Assembly (NCBI RefSeq): GCF_022747945.1
Contig: NZ_JALDST010000001.1
Location: forward strand, 1,240,001 to 1,304,000
From: Micromonospora sp. R77
Lineage (GTDB): Bacteria > Actinomycetota > Actinomycetes > Mycobacteriales > Micromonosporaceae
DNA: 64,000 nucleotides
Direction: 5' to 3'
A program made the translations under genes and the position numbers. The first letter of the stretch is position 1. The number at the start of each line of letters is the position of its first letter. Under the pieces are notes generated by a model. It saw nothing but the letters and a program-made list of their open reading frames with translations, was not told the origin of the DNA and did not search any database. Below are positions 25,471 through 36,630 of this stretch, piece after piece.

Positions 25471-26138
25471 GACGAGATGGCGATGAGGTGCTTGTCCTGG
25501 TTGCCGATGCTGACTGCGGCGGCCCGCTCCTCCGGCCGGAGCACCTTCTGGTTCGATTCGGGCACCAGGTGCACGTTCCGCTCCCGGTTCAACTCCACCA
25601 GGGCGGCGTCGACCTCGGCACGCGACAGGTCGTCGAGGGCCGACCGCAGGTCGGACAGCATGACGTAGTCACCGGGCGCAGCAGCCAGTTCCCGGTACGT
25701 CTGGCGTACCCGCGCGACCGGGTCGGCCTGCCGGTCCGGTGCGGGGTCGGACGCCGGCGCTGCGGTCACCGCCGAGACGACGTCGCCACCGGTGATTCGC
25801 AACCGGAACAGGTCGTCGGCGCGGGTGCCCGAGTGGTCGATCAACCGGCGCAGGAAGTCCAGTGCGACGTAGAGCGTGCCGCCGGCAGCCCCGGCGCGCT
25901 TCGGCGGCTCCGCTCCCAGTTCCTCGGCGGCCCGCTTCCATCCCTCGTCGGTCAACTCCAGGGTGATGGGCTTCTCGGCGACCTCGATGAGGCCGAGGGA
26001 TTGCAGCCGGCGCCGATGGTCGGGCTTCATGCTGATCCCCACCACATTGGTGAAATATGTCTGCGGCAGCGGCGTTGCCTTGATCATGAGGGTGACGAGA
26101 ATGCACCGGTCAACGAGCGTGAGTTCCTTTTCCGGCAT
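25467..26138 (-). CDS. Winged-helix-like protein, partner of the two-ATPase gene
   Basis: The 223-residue protein starts at ATG 26138 with AAGGAG seven bases upstream. Residues about 1-70 (VDRCILVTLMIKATPLPQTY, then GISMKPDHRRRLQSLGLI and ITLELTDEGWKRAAEEL) look like a winged helix-turn-helix. The C-terminal part (YVMLSDLRSALDDLSRAEVD, AALVELNRERNVHLV) looks like a second winged helix. It overlaps the two-ATPase gene by 4 bp, so it probably acts with it as a DNA-binding or targeting subunit or as the operon regulator. No family recognised. Confidence 0.7.
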   Translation of the reverse strand: MPEKELTLVDRCILVTLMIKATPLPQTYFTNVVGISMKPDHRRRLQSLGLIEVAEKPITLELTDEGWKRAAEELGAEPPKRAGAAGGTLYVALDFLRRLIDHSGTRADDLFRLRITGGDVVSAVTAAPASDPAPDRQADPVARVRQTYRELAAAPGDYVMLSDLRSALDDLSRAEVDAALVELNRERNVHLVPESNQKVLRPEERAAAVSIGNQDKHLIAISS

Positions 26139-26506
26139 GCGGATGCTCCTTAGCGGCGCGCTCCCTCATCACGTTCCGGTGATGACCGAAGCCTCGAAGG
26201 GTGGCCGTGCTCCAGGCAACGGGGCGCCCCGTCGCCGGGCCGATTCTGCCGACGCCGACCGGCGAGCGCAAGGTCACCAATCGGGCTGCAGAAAAACGAC
26301 AGCACAGTAGAGTCGATCTTCCCAGGTCCTGCTTGGACGGCAGCGCGGAAATGCCCGAGCGGCACGATCCGGAGTGAACGAACGACGCACCGTTGCCAAA
26401 CATCGGTGGCAGGAGGCAGCATGGTTGACCGGCGCGAGGCAGGTCGGCCATTTCGGCACCGGACTCTCACGCACCCCCTTTCCGCGAATCCGTCACGGAG
26501 GCGACC
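26139..26506. promoter_or_regulatory. Divergent intergenic region of the conflict locus
   Basis: This 368-bp gap separates the winged-helix/two-ATPase operon (left) from the Trypco1/trypsin-STAND-WD40 operon (right), so both promoters should lie here. It is more AT-rich around 26280-26330 than the flanks (GCAGAAAAACGACAGC, then CAGTAGAGT). I could not identify a convincing -35/-10 pair or palindrome. No gene is supported in it. Confidence 0.5.
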
Positions 26507-26836
26507 GTGCAGCCCGAGGTGGTCCGTTACCAGGTCGACGAACAGACGGTCGCGCTGATCGAGGTGGAACCGCCCGCCGGTTTCCAGCCCGCCGGGGTCG
26601 GCGACGTCGCCGGCTGGGTACGGGAGTCCGCCGCGCCTGTGGTGGCTGCCGCGAAGGAACTGCTCGAAGAGGTGAAGACGGTCGCCCCGGACGCCGTCGA
26701 GGTGAAGTTCGGGGTCAAAGCCACCGGGACCGCGAGCTGGGTGGTGGCCAAGGCGACCGCCGAGGCCAACTTTGAGGTCACGCTGCACTGGAACGCCGCC
26801 GGCTCGGACGAGCGCGACACGAGGCAGGGGCGTTGA
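26507..26836 (+). CDS. Trypco1 (CU044_2847-family) protein
   Basis: From the GTG at 26507 (ACGGAGG five to seven bases upstream) this 109-residue protein reads VQPEVVRYQVDEQTVALIEV ... VKFGVKATGTASWVVAKATA ... FEVTLHWN. The beta-rich half with VKFGVKATG and a terminal ...TLHW strand matches the trypsin-co-occurring domain 1 family, small proteins encoded beside trypsin-like peptidase/NTPase genes in predicted bacterial conflict systems. Here it lies 15 bp before the trypsin-STAND-WD40 gene. It is likely a partner, substrate or regulator of that protease; which one is unknown. Confidence 0.8.
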   Translation: MQPEVVRYQVDEQTVALIEVEPPAGFQPAGVGDVAGWVRESAAPVVAAAKELLEEVKTVAPDAVEVKFGVKATGTASWVVAKATAEANFEVTLHWNAAGSDERDTRQGR

Positions 26837-26851
26837 CGGACGGGACGGCCG

Positions 26852-29800
26852 GTGACCTCAGCTCCTGACGACAGCCCCTGGGCGGTCGCACTCCATCGGG
26901 GTAACCAGCACGCACCGGTCGGCACCGGCGTGGTCATCGACACGAGCCTGATCCTCACCTGCCACCACGTGGCGTTCGCCGCTGACGGCACCCTGCACGA
27001 CGACCTCTCGGTCGCCTTTCCGCGGGCCCCCAAGGTCAAGTACTTCGATCGGCGCAAGATCCGGCAGTGCCTGCACAACGGGATGCGGGCCGCGCACGTC
27101 GACCTGGTCGTGCTGGAACTCGTCGAGCCGGTGCCGGCGACGGTCGCACCGGCCCGACTGCGCTGCCTGGAGCCCGGGCCGCTGCTCGGCCGCCCCGTCT
27201 GGGCGTACGGCTATCCGGCCGCGGTTGACGGCGGCACGTCGGCCACCGGCACCCTCACCGACATCGGCGGCTGGGGACGCGTCATGATCGACAGCGGTAC
27301 CGGCGGCACGCTGAGCAAGGGCTTCAGCGGCGGTGCGGTCTGGTCGCCGGAATACCAGGCTGTGGTCGGTGTCGTCGTCACCGCCGACGGGCAGGGCAAG
27401 GGGCAGGCGGTGACCCTCCACTACGCCGACGAGCAACTCCCCGAGATGAAGCTGAGGATGCTCTCCGCGTGGCGGGTTGAGGACGCCGACGACACCGCCC
27501 TCTCTGCCTGGGGTTGGACGCTGAGCACCGACGGTGAGGCCGGGCGCCACTGGTTGCCCCGCGCCCGGGGCGTGGCGGTCGACACCGAGGGCGGGGCTCG
27601 GTTCCGCGGCCGGACCACCGCACTCCAGCAAATCGTGGACTGGATCGACGGGACGGCACCGGTCACCCGGCCACTGATCGTCACCGGATCCCCCGGTGTG
27701 GGCAAGTCCGCGGCCCTCGGCCGGATCGTGACCACCGCCGACCGGCAAATTCGGGCGACCCTGCCGGACGATGACGTCGCCGTACGGGCCACCGTCGGCT
27801 CGGTCTCGTGTGCCGTGCATGCCAAGGGCAAGACCGCCATCGAGGTGGCGACGGAGATCGCCCGCGCCGTCGCCGTCGACCTGCCTGCCGCACCGGCCGA
27901 CCTGATGCCGGCCGTACGCGAGCGACTGGAGCGACGGCCCACCCGCTTCGCGCTGATCATCGACGCGCTGGACGAGGCCGCCGACCCCGGCCAGGCGCGA
28001 AGCGTCATCACCGACATCCTGCTGCCTTTGGCCCGAGATTGCGGCCGGTACGGGGTCCGGGTCGTGGTCGGCACCCGACGTTCCGACGATCGCGGCGACC
28101 TGATCGCCTGCTTCGGCGCGGACGCCGAGCTGATCGATCTGGACACGCCCGAATACTTCGCCGAGTCCGATCTCGTCAACTATGCCCAGGCGACCTTGCA
28201 GCTGCTCGGCGCCGAGCGCCCGACCAACCCGTACACCGATCCCCGGAGCGCCGCGCCGCTCGCCCGGCGCATCGCCGCGTTGGCGAAGGGGAACTTCCTC
28301 GTCGCCGGTCTCGTCGCGCGGGCGCACGCGCTGCGGGACATCGAGCCGGTCGATCCGGCCCTGGTGTCGTTCACCGCCACCGTGGCGCACGCACTGGACG
28401 CGTACCTCGCCGGGTTGCCGGCGGCCGGCTCGACCTCCGCCCGGCTGGCGCTAACCGCTCTGGCGTACGCCGAGACACCGGGTCTGCCGCTGGGTCTGTG
28501 GCACGCCGCGGTGACGGCCCTGGGCGGGACGGTGACCGAGGCCGAACTCGGCGGCTTCGCACGGACCTCGGCGGCGAACTTCCTGGTCGAGACGGGCGGC
28601 GGCGCGCAGCCGGCGTACCGGTTGTTCCACCAGGCCCTCAACGACGCGTTGCTGGCGGACCGGGACGTACGATCATCGCGCCGGGACGACCAGCACCGGC
28701 TGGTGTCGGCCTGGACCGAGCCGGTCGCCGCCGCCGGTTGGGCCGACGCCCCCGACTACCTGCTGCGGTCGCTTCCGCAGCACGCCGCCCGGGCCGGGCT
28801 CGTCGAGCGGCTGCTCGTCGATGAGGACTACCTGCGGCACGCGCACCTGGACCGGCTGCTCACCGTGGTGGACTCGACACCGGCACCGATGGCGCCCCTG
28901 CCGCTGGCCAGGGCCCGGCTGCTGCAACGTACGCCGCTGGCGGTGTCGGCAGAACCGGCCGAACGAGCCGCACTCTTCTCGGTCGTCGACCGCCTCGACG
29001 GCCTGCACAGCGGGATCGTGGCGGACGCCGCACCGTACCGGGCCCGGTGGGCGCACTCCCCGCCGCGGCAGGAACGCAGCGTGCTCGACGGGCACTCGCA
29101 GGCCGTCTACGACGTCGCCGCCGTCGAGATCGACGGCCGCCGGTTGCTCGCCTCCGCCGGTGACGACGGTACCGTCCGGCTCTGGGACCCGTTGACCAAT
29201 CAGGCCGAGCAGGTCTTCACCTGCCACGACGACACGATCCGCAGCGTGTGCGCGGTGCGTACCGGCGCCGGCAAGGTGCTGATCGCCACCGCCAGCCACG
29301 ACGGCACGGTCGGGCTGTGGGATCCACAGACCGGCCACCGACGGCACGAGCTGCGAGGACACCACGACTGGGTACGCAACGTCTGCGCCATTCCACTGCC
29401 GACCGGCGACCTGCTCGCCTCGGCGGGCGACGACCGCAGGGTACGGGTGTGGGACCCGGTCACCGGCACCCAGCAGTACGAGTTGATCGCGCACGCCGGT
29501 TGGGTCACGGCCGTGACGTACGTGCCGGCCGGCGGCCGCCACCTGCTGGCTTCCACCGGTTACGACGGCGTGATCCACATCTGGGAGCCCACCGCCACGG
29601 GTCGACCCGCGCTGACCCTTACCGGTCACGTGGGCTGGGTCACCACTCTCTGTGCGGTCCGTACACCCGACGGCATGCTGCTCGCCTCGGCGGGTTACGA
29701 CGGCACCGTCCGGCTCTGGGACCCGCTGACCGGCCGACCGGTCCGGAGCCTGGAGACCGGTGGTCCGATAACCGATCTCTGCACGGTCGACGTCGGCGAC

Positions 29801-30922
29801 GGTTGCCTGTTGGCCTCCACCGGCGAGGACGGGCTGATCCGGCTGTGGGAGGTGCCGAGCTGGGCGATCCGGCCGAGCCTGCGGGGGCACGCGGCCTGGA
29901 TCCGTGCGGTGTGCGAACTGCGGACGTCGGCGGGCCGGATGCTTGCCACCGCGGGAGACGACGGCACGGTGCGGTTGTGGGACCCGGCCGGCGGCCAACC
30001 GGACACGGTCGCCGAGCACGACAGGTTTGGACCGGTGGACGCGCTCTGCCGGGTCCCCGGCGAGCAGCCGACGGTGGCCTCGGGCGGCGCCGATGGTCAG
30101 GTACGGTTCTGGGACGTCGACACCGGCGCGCGACTGCCGGTGGAGTTCAAGACGGACGGCTGCGTGAGCGCGATGTGCGCGATCGCTGACGCCGAGGAGT
30201 CGCTGGTGCTCACCACCGGCGACACCGATGTGGTCCAGACGTGGGACGCCCGGGACGGCTACCCGGTGCGGCAGATGCTCGGCCACTACGCCCCGGTCGC
30301 GGCGGTCTGCCCCATCATCGTCCACGGGGAGACCCTGATCGCGTCGGCCGGCGACGACCAGGTCATCCGGGTGTGGGACCCACACACCGGCGTCGTACGA
30401 CAGGTCCTGCTCGGGCACGTGACCCGCGCCTGGGTGACCGCACTGGCCACGGTCGCCTGCTCCGGCTTCGAAGCGCTCGCCTCCGCGGACAAGAGCGGCA
30501 CGGTGATGCTGTGGGTCGGTGGCGACACCCCACTCTGGACCCAGCACGGCCACCAGGACGCGGTGACCGCCCTTTGCGGTGTCACGGTGGCCGGCCGGCC
30601 GGCGGTGGTGTCGGCCAGCGCGGACCACGCGATCCGGATGTGGGACGCCGAGCAGGGTCAGCCGGTTCGGTGGTTCATCGGGCACCGGGGGCCGGTCACC
30701 GGACTGAGCCTGGTGAGGAGCGGGCCCCGGACCCTGCTCGCCTCGACGAGCCGGGACCGTACGGTACGGCTCTGGGACCTGGTGAGCGGACGATTGGTAC
30801 GGACCATCCCGGTCTACCATCCGGCGCTCACTTGCTGCACTGTCGGCGACACCCTACTGGTGGGTCTGGACCAGGGCCTGCTGGCTCTAACGATCGCGGA
30901 GTGGGACGGTAGCTTCCGCTAG
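26852..30922 (+). CDS. Trypsin-STAND NTPase-WD40 repeat protein
   Basis: This 1356-residue protein starts at GTG 26852. Residues about 10-200 are a trypsin-like protease: H39 in ILTCHHV, D84 in HVDLVVLEL and S159 in GFSGGAVW form the triad. Residues about 270-700 are a STAND/NACHT-type NTPase: Walker A GSPGVGKS at 279-286 and LIIDALDEA at 368-376, followed by helical repeats. From about 740 to the end there are 13-14 WD40 blades (VRLWDP, VGLWDP, VRVWDP, IRMWDA and so on), enough for two seven-blade propellers. No signal peptide, so cytoplasmic. In such conflict proteins the propellers are thought to sense a ligand, the NTPase to oligomerise and the protease to act as effector. All key residues are intact. 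A long hairpin terminator follows. Confidence 0.93.
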   Translation: MTSAPDDSPWAVALHRGNQHAPVGTGVVIDTSLILTCHHVAFAADGTLHDDLSVAFPRAPKVKYFDRRKIRQCLHNGMRAAHVDLVVLELVEPVPATVAPARLRCLEPGPLLGRPVWAYGYPAAVDGGTSATGTLTDIGGWGRVMIDSGTGGTLSKGFSGGAVWSPEYQAVVGVVVTADGQGKGQAVTLHYADEQLPEMKLRMLSAWRVEDADDTALSAWGWTLSTDGEAGRHWLPRARGVAVDTEGGARFRGRTTALQQIVDWIDGTAPVTRPLIVTGSPGVGKSAALGRIVTTADRQIRATLPDDDVAVRATVGSVSCAVHAKGKTAIEVATEIARAVAVDLPAAPADLMPAVRERLERRPTRFALIIDALDEAADPGQARSVITDILLPLARDCGRYGVRVVVGTRRSDDRGDLIACFGADAELIDLDTPEYFAESDLVNYAQATLQLLGAERPTNPYTDPRSAAPLARRIAALAKGNFLVAGLVARAHALRDIEPVDPALVSFTATVAHALDAYLAGLPAAGSTSARLALTALAYAETPGLPLGLWHAAVTALGGTVTEAELGGFARTSAANFLVETGGGAQPAYRLFHQALNDALLADRDVRSSRRDDQHRLVSAWTEPVAAAGWADAPDYLLRSLPQHAARAGLVERLLVDEDYLRHAHLDRLLTVVDSTPAPMAPLPLARARLLQRTPLAVSAEPAERAALFSVVDRLDGLHSGIVADAAPYRARWAHSPPRQERSVLDGHSQAVYDVAAVEIDGRRLLASAGDDGTVRLWDPLTNQAEQVFTCHDDTIRSVCAVRTGAGKVLIATASHDGTVGLWDPQTGHRRHELRGHHDWVRNVCAIPLPTGDLLASAGDDRRVRVWDPVTGTQQYELIAHAGWVTAVTYVPAGGRHLLASTGYDGVIHIWEPTATGRPALTLTGHVGWVTTLCAVRTPDGMLLASAGYDGTVRLWDPLTGRPVRSLETGGPITDLCTVDVGDGCLLASTGEDGLIRLWEVPSWAIRPSLRGHAAWIRAVCELRTSAGRMLATAGDDGTVRLWDPAGGQPDTVAEHDRFGPVDALCRVPGEQPTVASGGADGQVRFWDVDTGARLPVEFKTDGCVSAMCAIADAEESLVLTTGDTDVVQTWDARDGYPVRQMLGHYAPVAAVCPIIVHGETLIASAGDDQVIRVWDPHTGVVRQVLLGHVTRAWVTALATVACSGFEALASADKSGTVMLWVGGDTPLWTQHGHQDAVTALCGVTVAGRPAVVSASADHAIRMWDAEQGQPVRWFIGHRGPVTGLSLVRSGPRTLLASTSRDRTVRLWDLVSGRLVRTIPVYHPALTCCTVGDTLLVGLDQGLLALTIAEWDGSFR

Positions 30923-30938
30923 TGACGCTTCGACCGCA

Positions 30939-30966
30939 GCCGGTTCCGGCGGTTGGCGGAACCGGC
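30939..30966 (+). terminator. Terminator of the trypsin-STAND-WD40 operon
   Basis: GCCGGTTCCG and CGGAACCGGC form a perfect 10-bp stem with an 8-base loop, starting 17 bp after the stop at 30922. There is no T run, which is common for actinobacterial terminators. Confidence 0.7.
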
Positions 30967-31047
30967 CGGACAGCCGGCCAACAAAGTTCAGAAACCCGAC
31001 CGGCGGCCAGTGACCTTGCGCTGGTTCGCCTGCGGGGCCAGCGAACC

Positions 31048-31058
31048 TGAAACTTTCG
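31048..31058. promoter_or_regulatory. Upstream CGAAA-type operator, imperfect
   Basis: TGAAACTTTCG differs at one end from the CGAAA-N-TTTCG palindrome found at 31293. It lies about 190 bp upstream of the xylanase promoter, so it could bind the same regulator and allow looping, or be chance. Confidence 0.35.
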
Positions 31059-31173
31059 GAGTTCATACCGAAGTCTGATCTTCCGGTCCGCTGAAACCCT
31101 GCCGGCCCGGGGGCTCCCCATCCGACTGTCGCTCGCCCGGCGCAACCCCTGCCCGTATCGATATGTGGCGTGA

Positions 31174-33885
<2,712 letters not shown>

Positions 33886-33953
33886 CGGTCCTGACGTCCG
33901 TCGGTCCTACGCTCGATCGGTAGGCGTCGGCACGGCGGTCAGGATGAGATTCG

Positions 33954-33994
33954 GGTACGGGCGGGCTCGGTGCCACACCGGGCCCGCCCGTACC
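33954..33994. terminator. Bidirectional terminator
   Basis: GGTACGGGCGGGC and GCCCGCCCGTACC form a perfect 13-bp stem with a 15-base loop. It lies between the xylanase stop (33885) and the convergent SnoaL-like gene (ends 34006), so it can serve both. Confidence 0.8.
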
Positions 33995-34005
33995 ACGTTC
34001 GACGG

Positions 34006-34482
34006 TCAGGACATGTCCGGAGCCGGGCTCAGCGCGGCGGCCAGGGCCGGCAGGCGGCCGAACGCGCGGGCGGCGGCGACGTGGTCGGCGTAGTCCCGGG
34101 ACTCGACGATCTCGCCGTCCCGGACCCGGACCACGAAGATGCAGGGCAGACTGAAGGCCCGGCCGTCGATCACGCCGGCGTACCGGAACTCGAAGATCAC
34201 CACTTCGGGGTCCGCTGTGGCGTGCACACGGTCGTCGACGACGTCGAAGCTCTCCACCCCGGCCGGCGGCCCGCCGGCGGCGAAGTGCTCCCGCAGGCTC
34301 GCCCGGCTGCGCAGCGGTGTGTCGCCCAGCGGGTGGAACGGGTGGCGCACGTCGGTGCGTTCGGCGTAGCAGGCGGCCAGCCCGTCGAGCTGTGCCGCCT
34401 CCTCCGCAGCGGTGAGTCCGCCGCGCATCAGACGGCAGACGCCGGCGGTCACGGCACGAGCGGTCTCCTCGGGCGTACGCAT
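34006..34482 (-). CDS. NTF2/SnoaL-like protein
   Basis: From ATG 34482 (AGGAG six bases before) the 158-residue protein has the cone-shaped NTF2/SnoaL-like pattern: a helical start, YAERTDVRHPFHPLG, then beta strands VVIFEFRYAGVIDGR and FVVRVRDGEIVESRDYADH. The typical central Asp/His residues are present. Enzymatic role is unknown. It diverges from the TetR gene at 34552, with tandem operator-like sites between, so it is probably a target of that repressor. Confidence 0.8.
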   Translation of the reverse strand: MRTPEETARAVTAGVCRLMRGGLTAAEEAAQLDGLAACYAERTDVRHPFHPLGDTPLRSRASLREHFAAGGPPAGVESFDVVDDRVHATADPEVVIFEFRYAGVIDGRAFSLPCIFVVRVRDGEIVESRDYADHVAAARAFGRLPALAAALSPAPDMS

Positions 34483-34492
34483 GGGCAGCTCC

Positions 34493-34541
34493 TAACGAAG
34501 TCTGGACTCCGTTTAGCGTATCGAAGTGCAGGCTCCGGTTA
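34493..34541. promoter_or_regulatory. Tandem TetR operator-like sites
   Basis: Two similar 20-bp sequences start at 34496 and 34522 (CGAAGTCTGGACTCCGTTTA and CGAAGTGCAGGCTCCGGTTA, 15 of 20 identical). The first is nearly palindromic: TAACGAAGTC against GACTCCGTTTA. The second overlaps the TAAAGT -10 box (34540-34545) of the TetR gene. They sit in the 69-bp gap between the two divergent genes. Confidence 0.6.
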
Positions 34542-34551
34542 AAGTGGCGTC

Positions 34552-35088
34552 ATGCGTCAGGATGCTCGGGAGAACCGTGAGCGCATCCTCGCGGCCGCTG
34601 ACCGGGTCTTCGGCGCCCAGGGCGAGGCCGGCTCCACCGAGGAGGTGGCGCGGCTGGCCGGGGTCGGCATCGCCACCGTCTTCCGGCACTTCCCGACCAA
34701 GGAGGCGCTGATCGAGGCCGCGCTGGTGCGGCACTTCACCGGCCTGCTCGACCAGACCCGGACCGCAACCGCCGCGCCGGACCCGGCGACGGCGTTCTCC
34801 GCGCTGGTCCGCGACATGATCGAACGCGGCGCGAGCAAACTGACCCTGGCCTCGATGCTGGGCGAGCCGCCACCGGCCGTCGTGACCGTGGCGGGCGAGC
34901 TGAAGGCCGCCGTCGCCACGGCGCTCCGGCGCGCCCAGGCCGCCGGAGCGGTCCGGGCGGACGTCGACGTCGAGGAGATCTACCTGCTGATCCGGGGCCT
35001 GGCGCAGACCACCGCGGCGGCGCCGGTCTCCCCGGCGGTGCTCGATCGCGCCATCGACGTCATCCTGACCGGCTTCGCCACGCGATAG
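34552..35088 (+). CDS. TetR-family repressor
   Basis: The 178-residue protein (MRQDARENRERILAAADRVF) has the TetR helix-turn-helix TEEVARLAGVGIATVFRHFP and a helical ligand-binding C-terminal domain. The ATG has no ribosome-binding site but a TAAAGT -10 box six bases upstream, so it is probably leaderless. It likely represses itself and the divergent SnoaL-like gene through the sites at 34493-34541. The ligand is unknown. Confidence 0.93.
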   Translation: MRQDARENRERILAAADRVFGAQGEAGSTEEVARLAGVGIATVFRHFPTKEALIEAALVRHFTGLLDQTRTATAAPDPATAFSALVRDMIERGASKLTLASMLGEPPPAVVTVAGELKAAVATALRRAQAAGAVRADVDVEEIYLLIRGLAQTTAAAPVSPAVLDRAIDVILTGFATR

Positions 35089-35207
35089 CCGCTGCCCCGC
35101 GCTCAGCACGGATGCCCGGCGCTCCACTTCGGCTGCGGGCGACGGTTCGGGCGGCGATGATTGGTCAGCCGAACGGCGGTGGCCGTTCCCAGCGTGAGGA
35201 GTGTGCC

Positions 35208-35534
35208 GTGGCGAAGTTCGTGACCATCGGGTACGGCGACCAGGCCGGCTACGAGCGTACCGAGGCGAGCGTGCGGGACGCGGCGCACGCGCATGACGAC
35301 CGGCTACGCCGGGACGGGGTCGAGATGGGCCGCGCCGGCCGACCCGTGCAGGTCCGTAACCACGACGCGGCCGGCGTGACCACGCAGGACGGACCTTTCC
35401 TCTCCTCCGCGCTCCCCCTGGCCGGGTTCGCCGTCATCGAGGCCGCGACGCTGGCCGAGGCGGTCGAGATCGTGTCGCGTACGCCCTGCGCCGTCGCGCA
35501 CGGCGTGGTCGAGGTCTGGCCGCTGGAGGAGTAG
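35208..35534 (+). CDS. YCII-related domain protein
   Basis: From GTG 35208 (GTGAGGAG upstream) the 108-residue protein has the YCII-like/DGPF fold: VAKFVTIGYGDQAGYERTEA at the start, GVTTQDGPFLSSALPLAGFA in the middle (the DGPF motif) and VEVWPLEE at the end. Such proteins form small dimeric alpha-beta barrels; the function is usually unknown, often near RNA polymerase sigma factors or oxidoreductases. The nearest neighbours here are a TetR regulator and a hypothetical gene. Confidence 0.85.
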   Translation: MAKFVTIGYGDQAGYERTEASVRDAAHAHDDRLRRDGVEMGRAGRPVQVRNHDAAGVTTQDGPFLSSALPLAGFAVIEAATLAEAVEIVSRTPCAVAHGVVEVWPLEE

Positions 35535-35572
35535 CCATAGGCGCAGTGCCGGCCGGCAGCGGGGCCCGTGGT

Positions 35573-36226
35573 TCAGCACCCGGCCCGGCGCAGCCGACCG
35601 GCGATCTCAACGCCCAGGCCGATGAGCTGGTCCAGCGCCGGTGCCGAACACCACCAGCCCTGGGCCCGCAGGTCCAGGCCGTCCTGGTGCAGCCAGACCG
35701 ATCCCAGCCGGGCGGGACGCTCGTCGCCCGGCCCCCACCACGCGGTGGGCCACCTGTTGAACCAGGGGGCGAGGCCCGGGTCGAGCACCCCGCGCGGATC
35801 GCGCACCGTCCAGTCGGGGCCGAGGACGCCGGGCGGGATCGCGCCGGCCGGAGCGGCTGCCGTCCGTCCGCCGGCCCGCCGGTTGCGGAACCCGCTCCAC
35901 GCCATGAACGCCCCGGCCAGCAGGAACCCGACCGCACCGCCCTCGACGTCGCCGAGGCCGGCTGCGCTCTCCTCGACCGCACGACTCACCACCAGTTGCC
36001 GGGTCGCGTCGTCGGCGTCGGCCCGCAGGTCGGCGCAGCGCCAGCGGATCTCCGCCGGATCCTCGCCGGAGGCCGGGGTCAGCGTCACCGACCAGCTCAG
36101 GCCCGGCGGGCCGCCACGGAGCCGCCACCGGGACCCGGCGCCGCCCTCCAGCAGGGCACCCCGGTGGGCCGCGACCTCGGTGATGAACCCCTGTTCGTGC
36201 CAGCGGTACTTCGACATCACTCCCAC
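35573..36226 (-). CDS. Hypothetical protein, Trp-rich
   Basis: The 217-residue protein has a beta-rich N-terminal half (SRWRLRGGPPGLSWSVTLTP, AEIRWRCADLR) and a Trp-rich C-terminal part (WWGPGDERPARLGSVWLHQDG, LDLRAQGWWCSAPALDQLI) resembling a small PH-like or Trp-rich domain. No membrane segment except a weak one (GGAVGFLLAGAFMAW). No family recognised. The start may instead be the ATG three codons in (36217); neither has a clear ribosome-binding site. Confidence 0.6.
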   Translation of the reverse strand: MGVMSKYRWHEQGFITEVAAHRGALLEGGAGSRWRLRGGPPGLSWSVTLTPASGEDPAEIRWRCADLRADADDATRQLVVSRAVEESAAGLGDVEGGAVGFLLAGAFMAWSGFRNRRAGGRTAAAPAGAIPPGVLGPDWTVRDPRGVLDPGLAPWFNRWPTAWWGPGDERPARLGSVWLHQDGLDLRAQGWWCSAPALDQLIGLGVEIAGRLRRAGC

Positions 36227-36296
36227 CGCCCTGCTCGTGTCCGGTCCTCGGACCGTGCCCCACCCGGCGTCCGACTGCTGCTTCCTCGCCGGGCGT

Positions 36297-36497
36297 TCAG
36301 CGGTTCACGCTGCCGGGAAAAGTGGCCACCACCCCGGCGGCCCGCTGCACCAGCAGGTGGCCGTCCTCGACCCAGATGGTCTCGCCGGGACGCACGAGGA
36401 CCGGCTGGTGCAGGACGAAGTGCTGCCATCGGTCGACCAGGGTGAGGCGGTCGGCCTGTTCACGGTGGACCGGTCGACGTCTGCTCGCTGGGGCCAC
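36297..36497 (-). CDS. Small conserved protein, intact copy of a duplicated gene
   Basis: The GTG at 36497 gives 66 residues (VAPASRRRPVHREQADRLTL ... QPVLVRPGETIWVEDGHL ... LLVQRAAGVVATFPGSVNR). A TTGTCG-N17-GATGCT promoter ends six bases before the GTG, so a leaderless transcript is likely. A homologous but frameshifted copy lies at 21899-22097, with start codons at the same alignment position. Preservation of the coding sense in one copy supports a real protein; no family recognised. Confidence 0.6.
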   Translation of the reverse strand: MAPASRRRPVHREQADRLTLVDRWQHFVLHQPVLVRPGETIWVEDGHLLVQRAAGVVATFPGSVNR

Positions 36498-36503
36498 GGC
36501 TAC

Positions 36504-36532
36504 AGCATCGGCTCGATGTCGACGAGCGACAA
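36504..36532 (-). promoter_or_regulatory. Promoter of the 66-residue gene
   Basis: On the minus strand TTGTCG (36532-36527), a 17-base spacer and GATGCT (36509-36504) are followed after six bases by the GTG at 36497. Confidence 0.5.
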
Positions 36533-36630
36533 GGGCTGACCGCCTGCGGATCAGCAGAGGATCCGGCTGGCCGGCCAGCAGGCGACGCCCGAGGCCGCAC
36601 CGGCGCACCAAGATCAGCTAGCCTCGCCGG

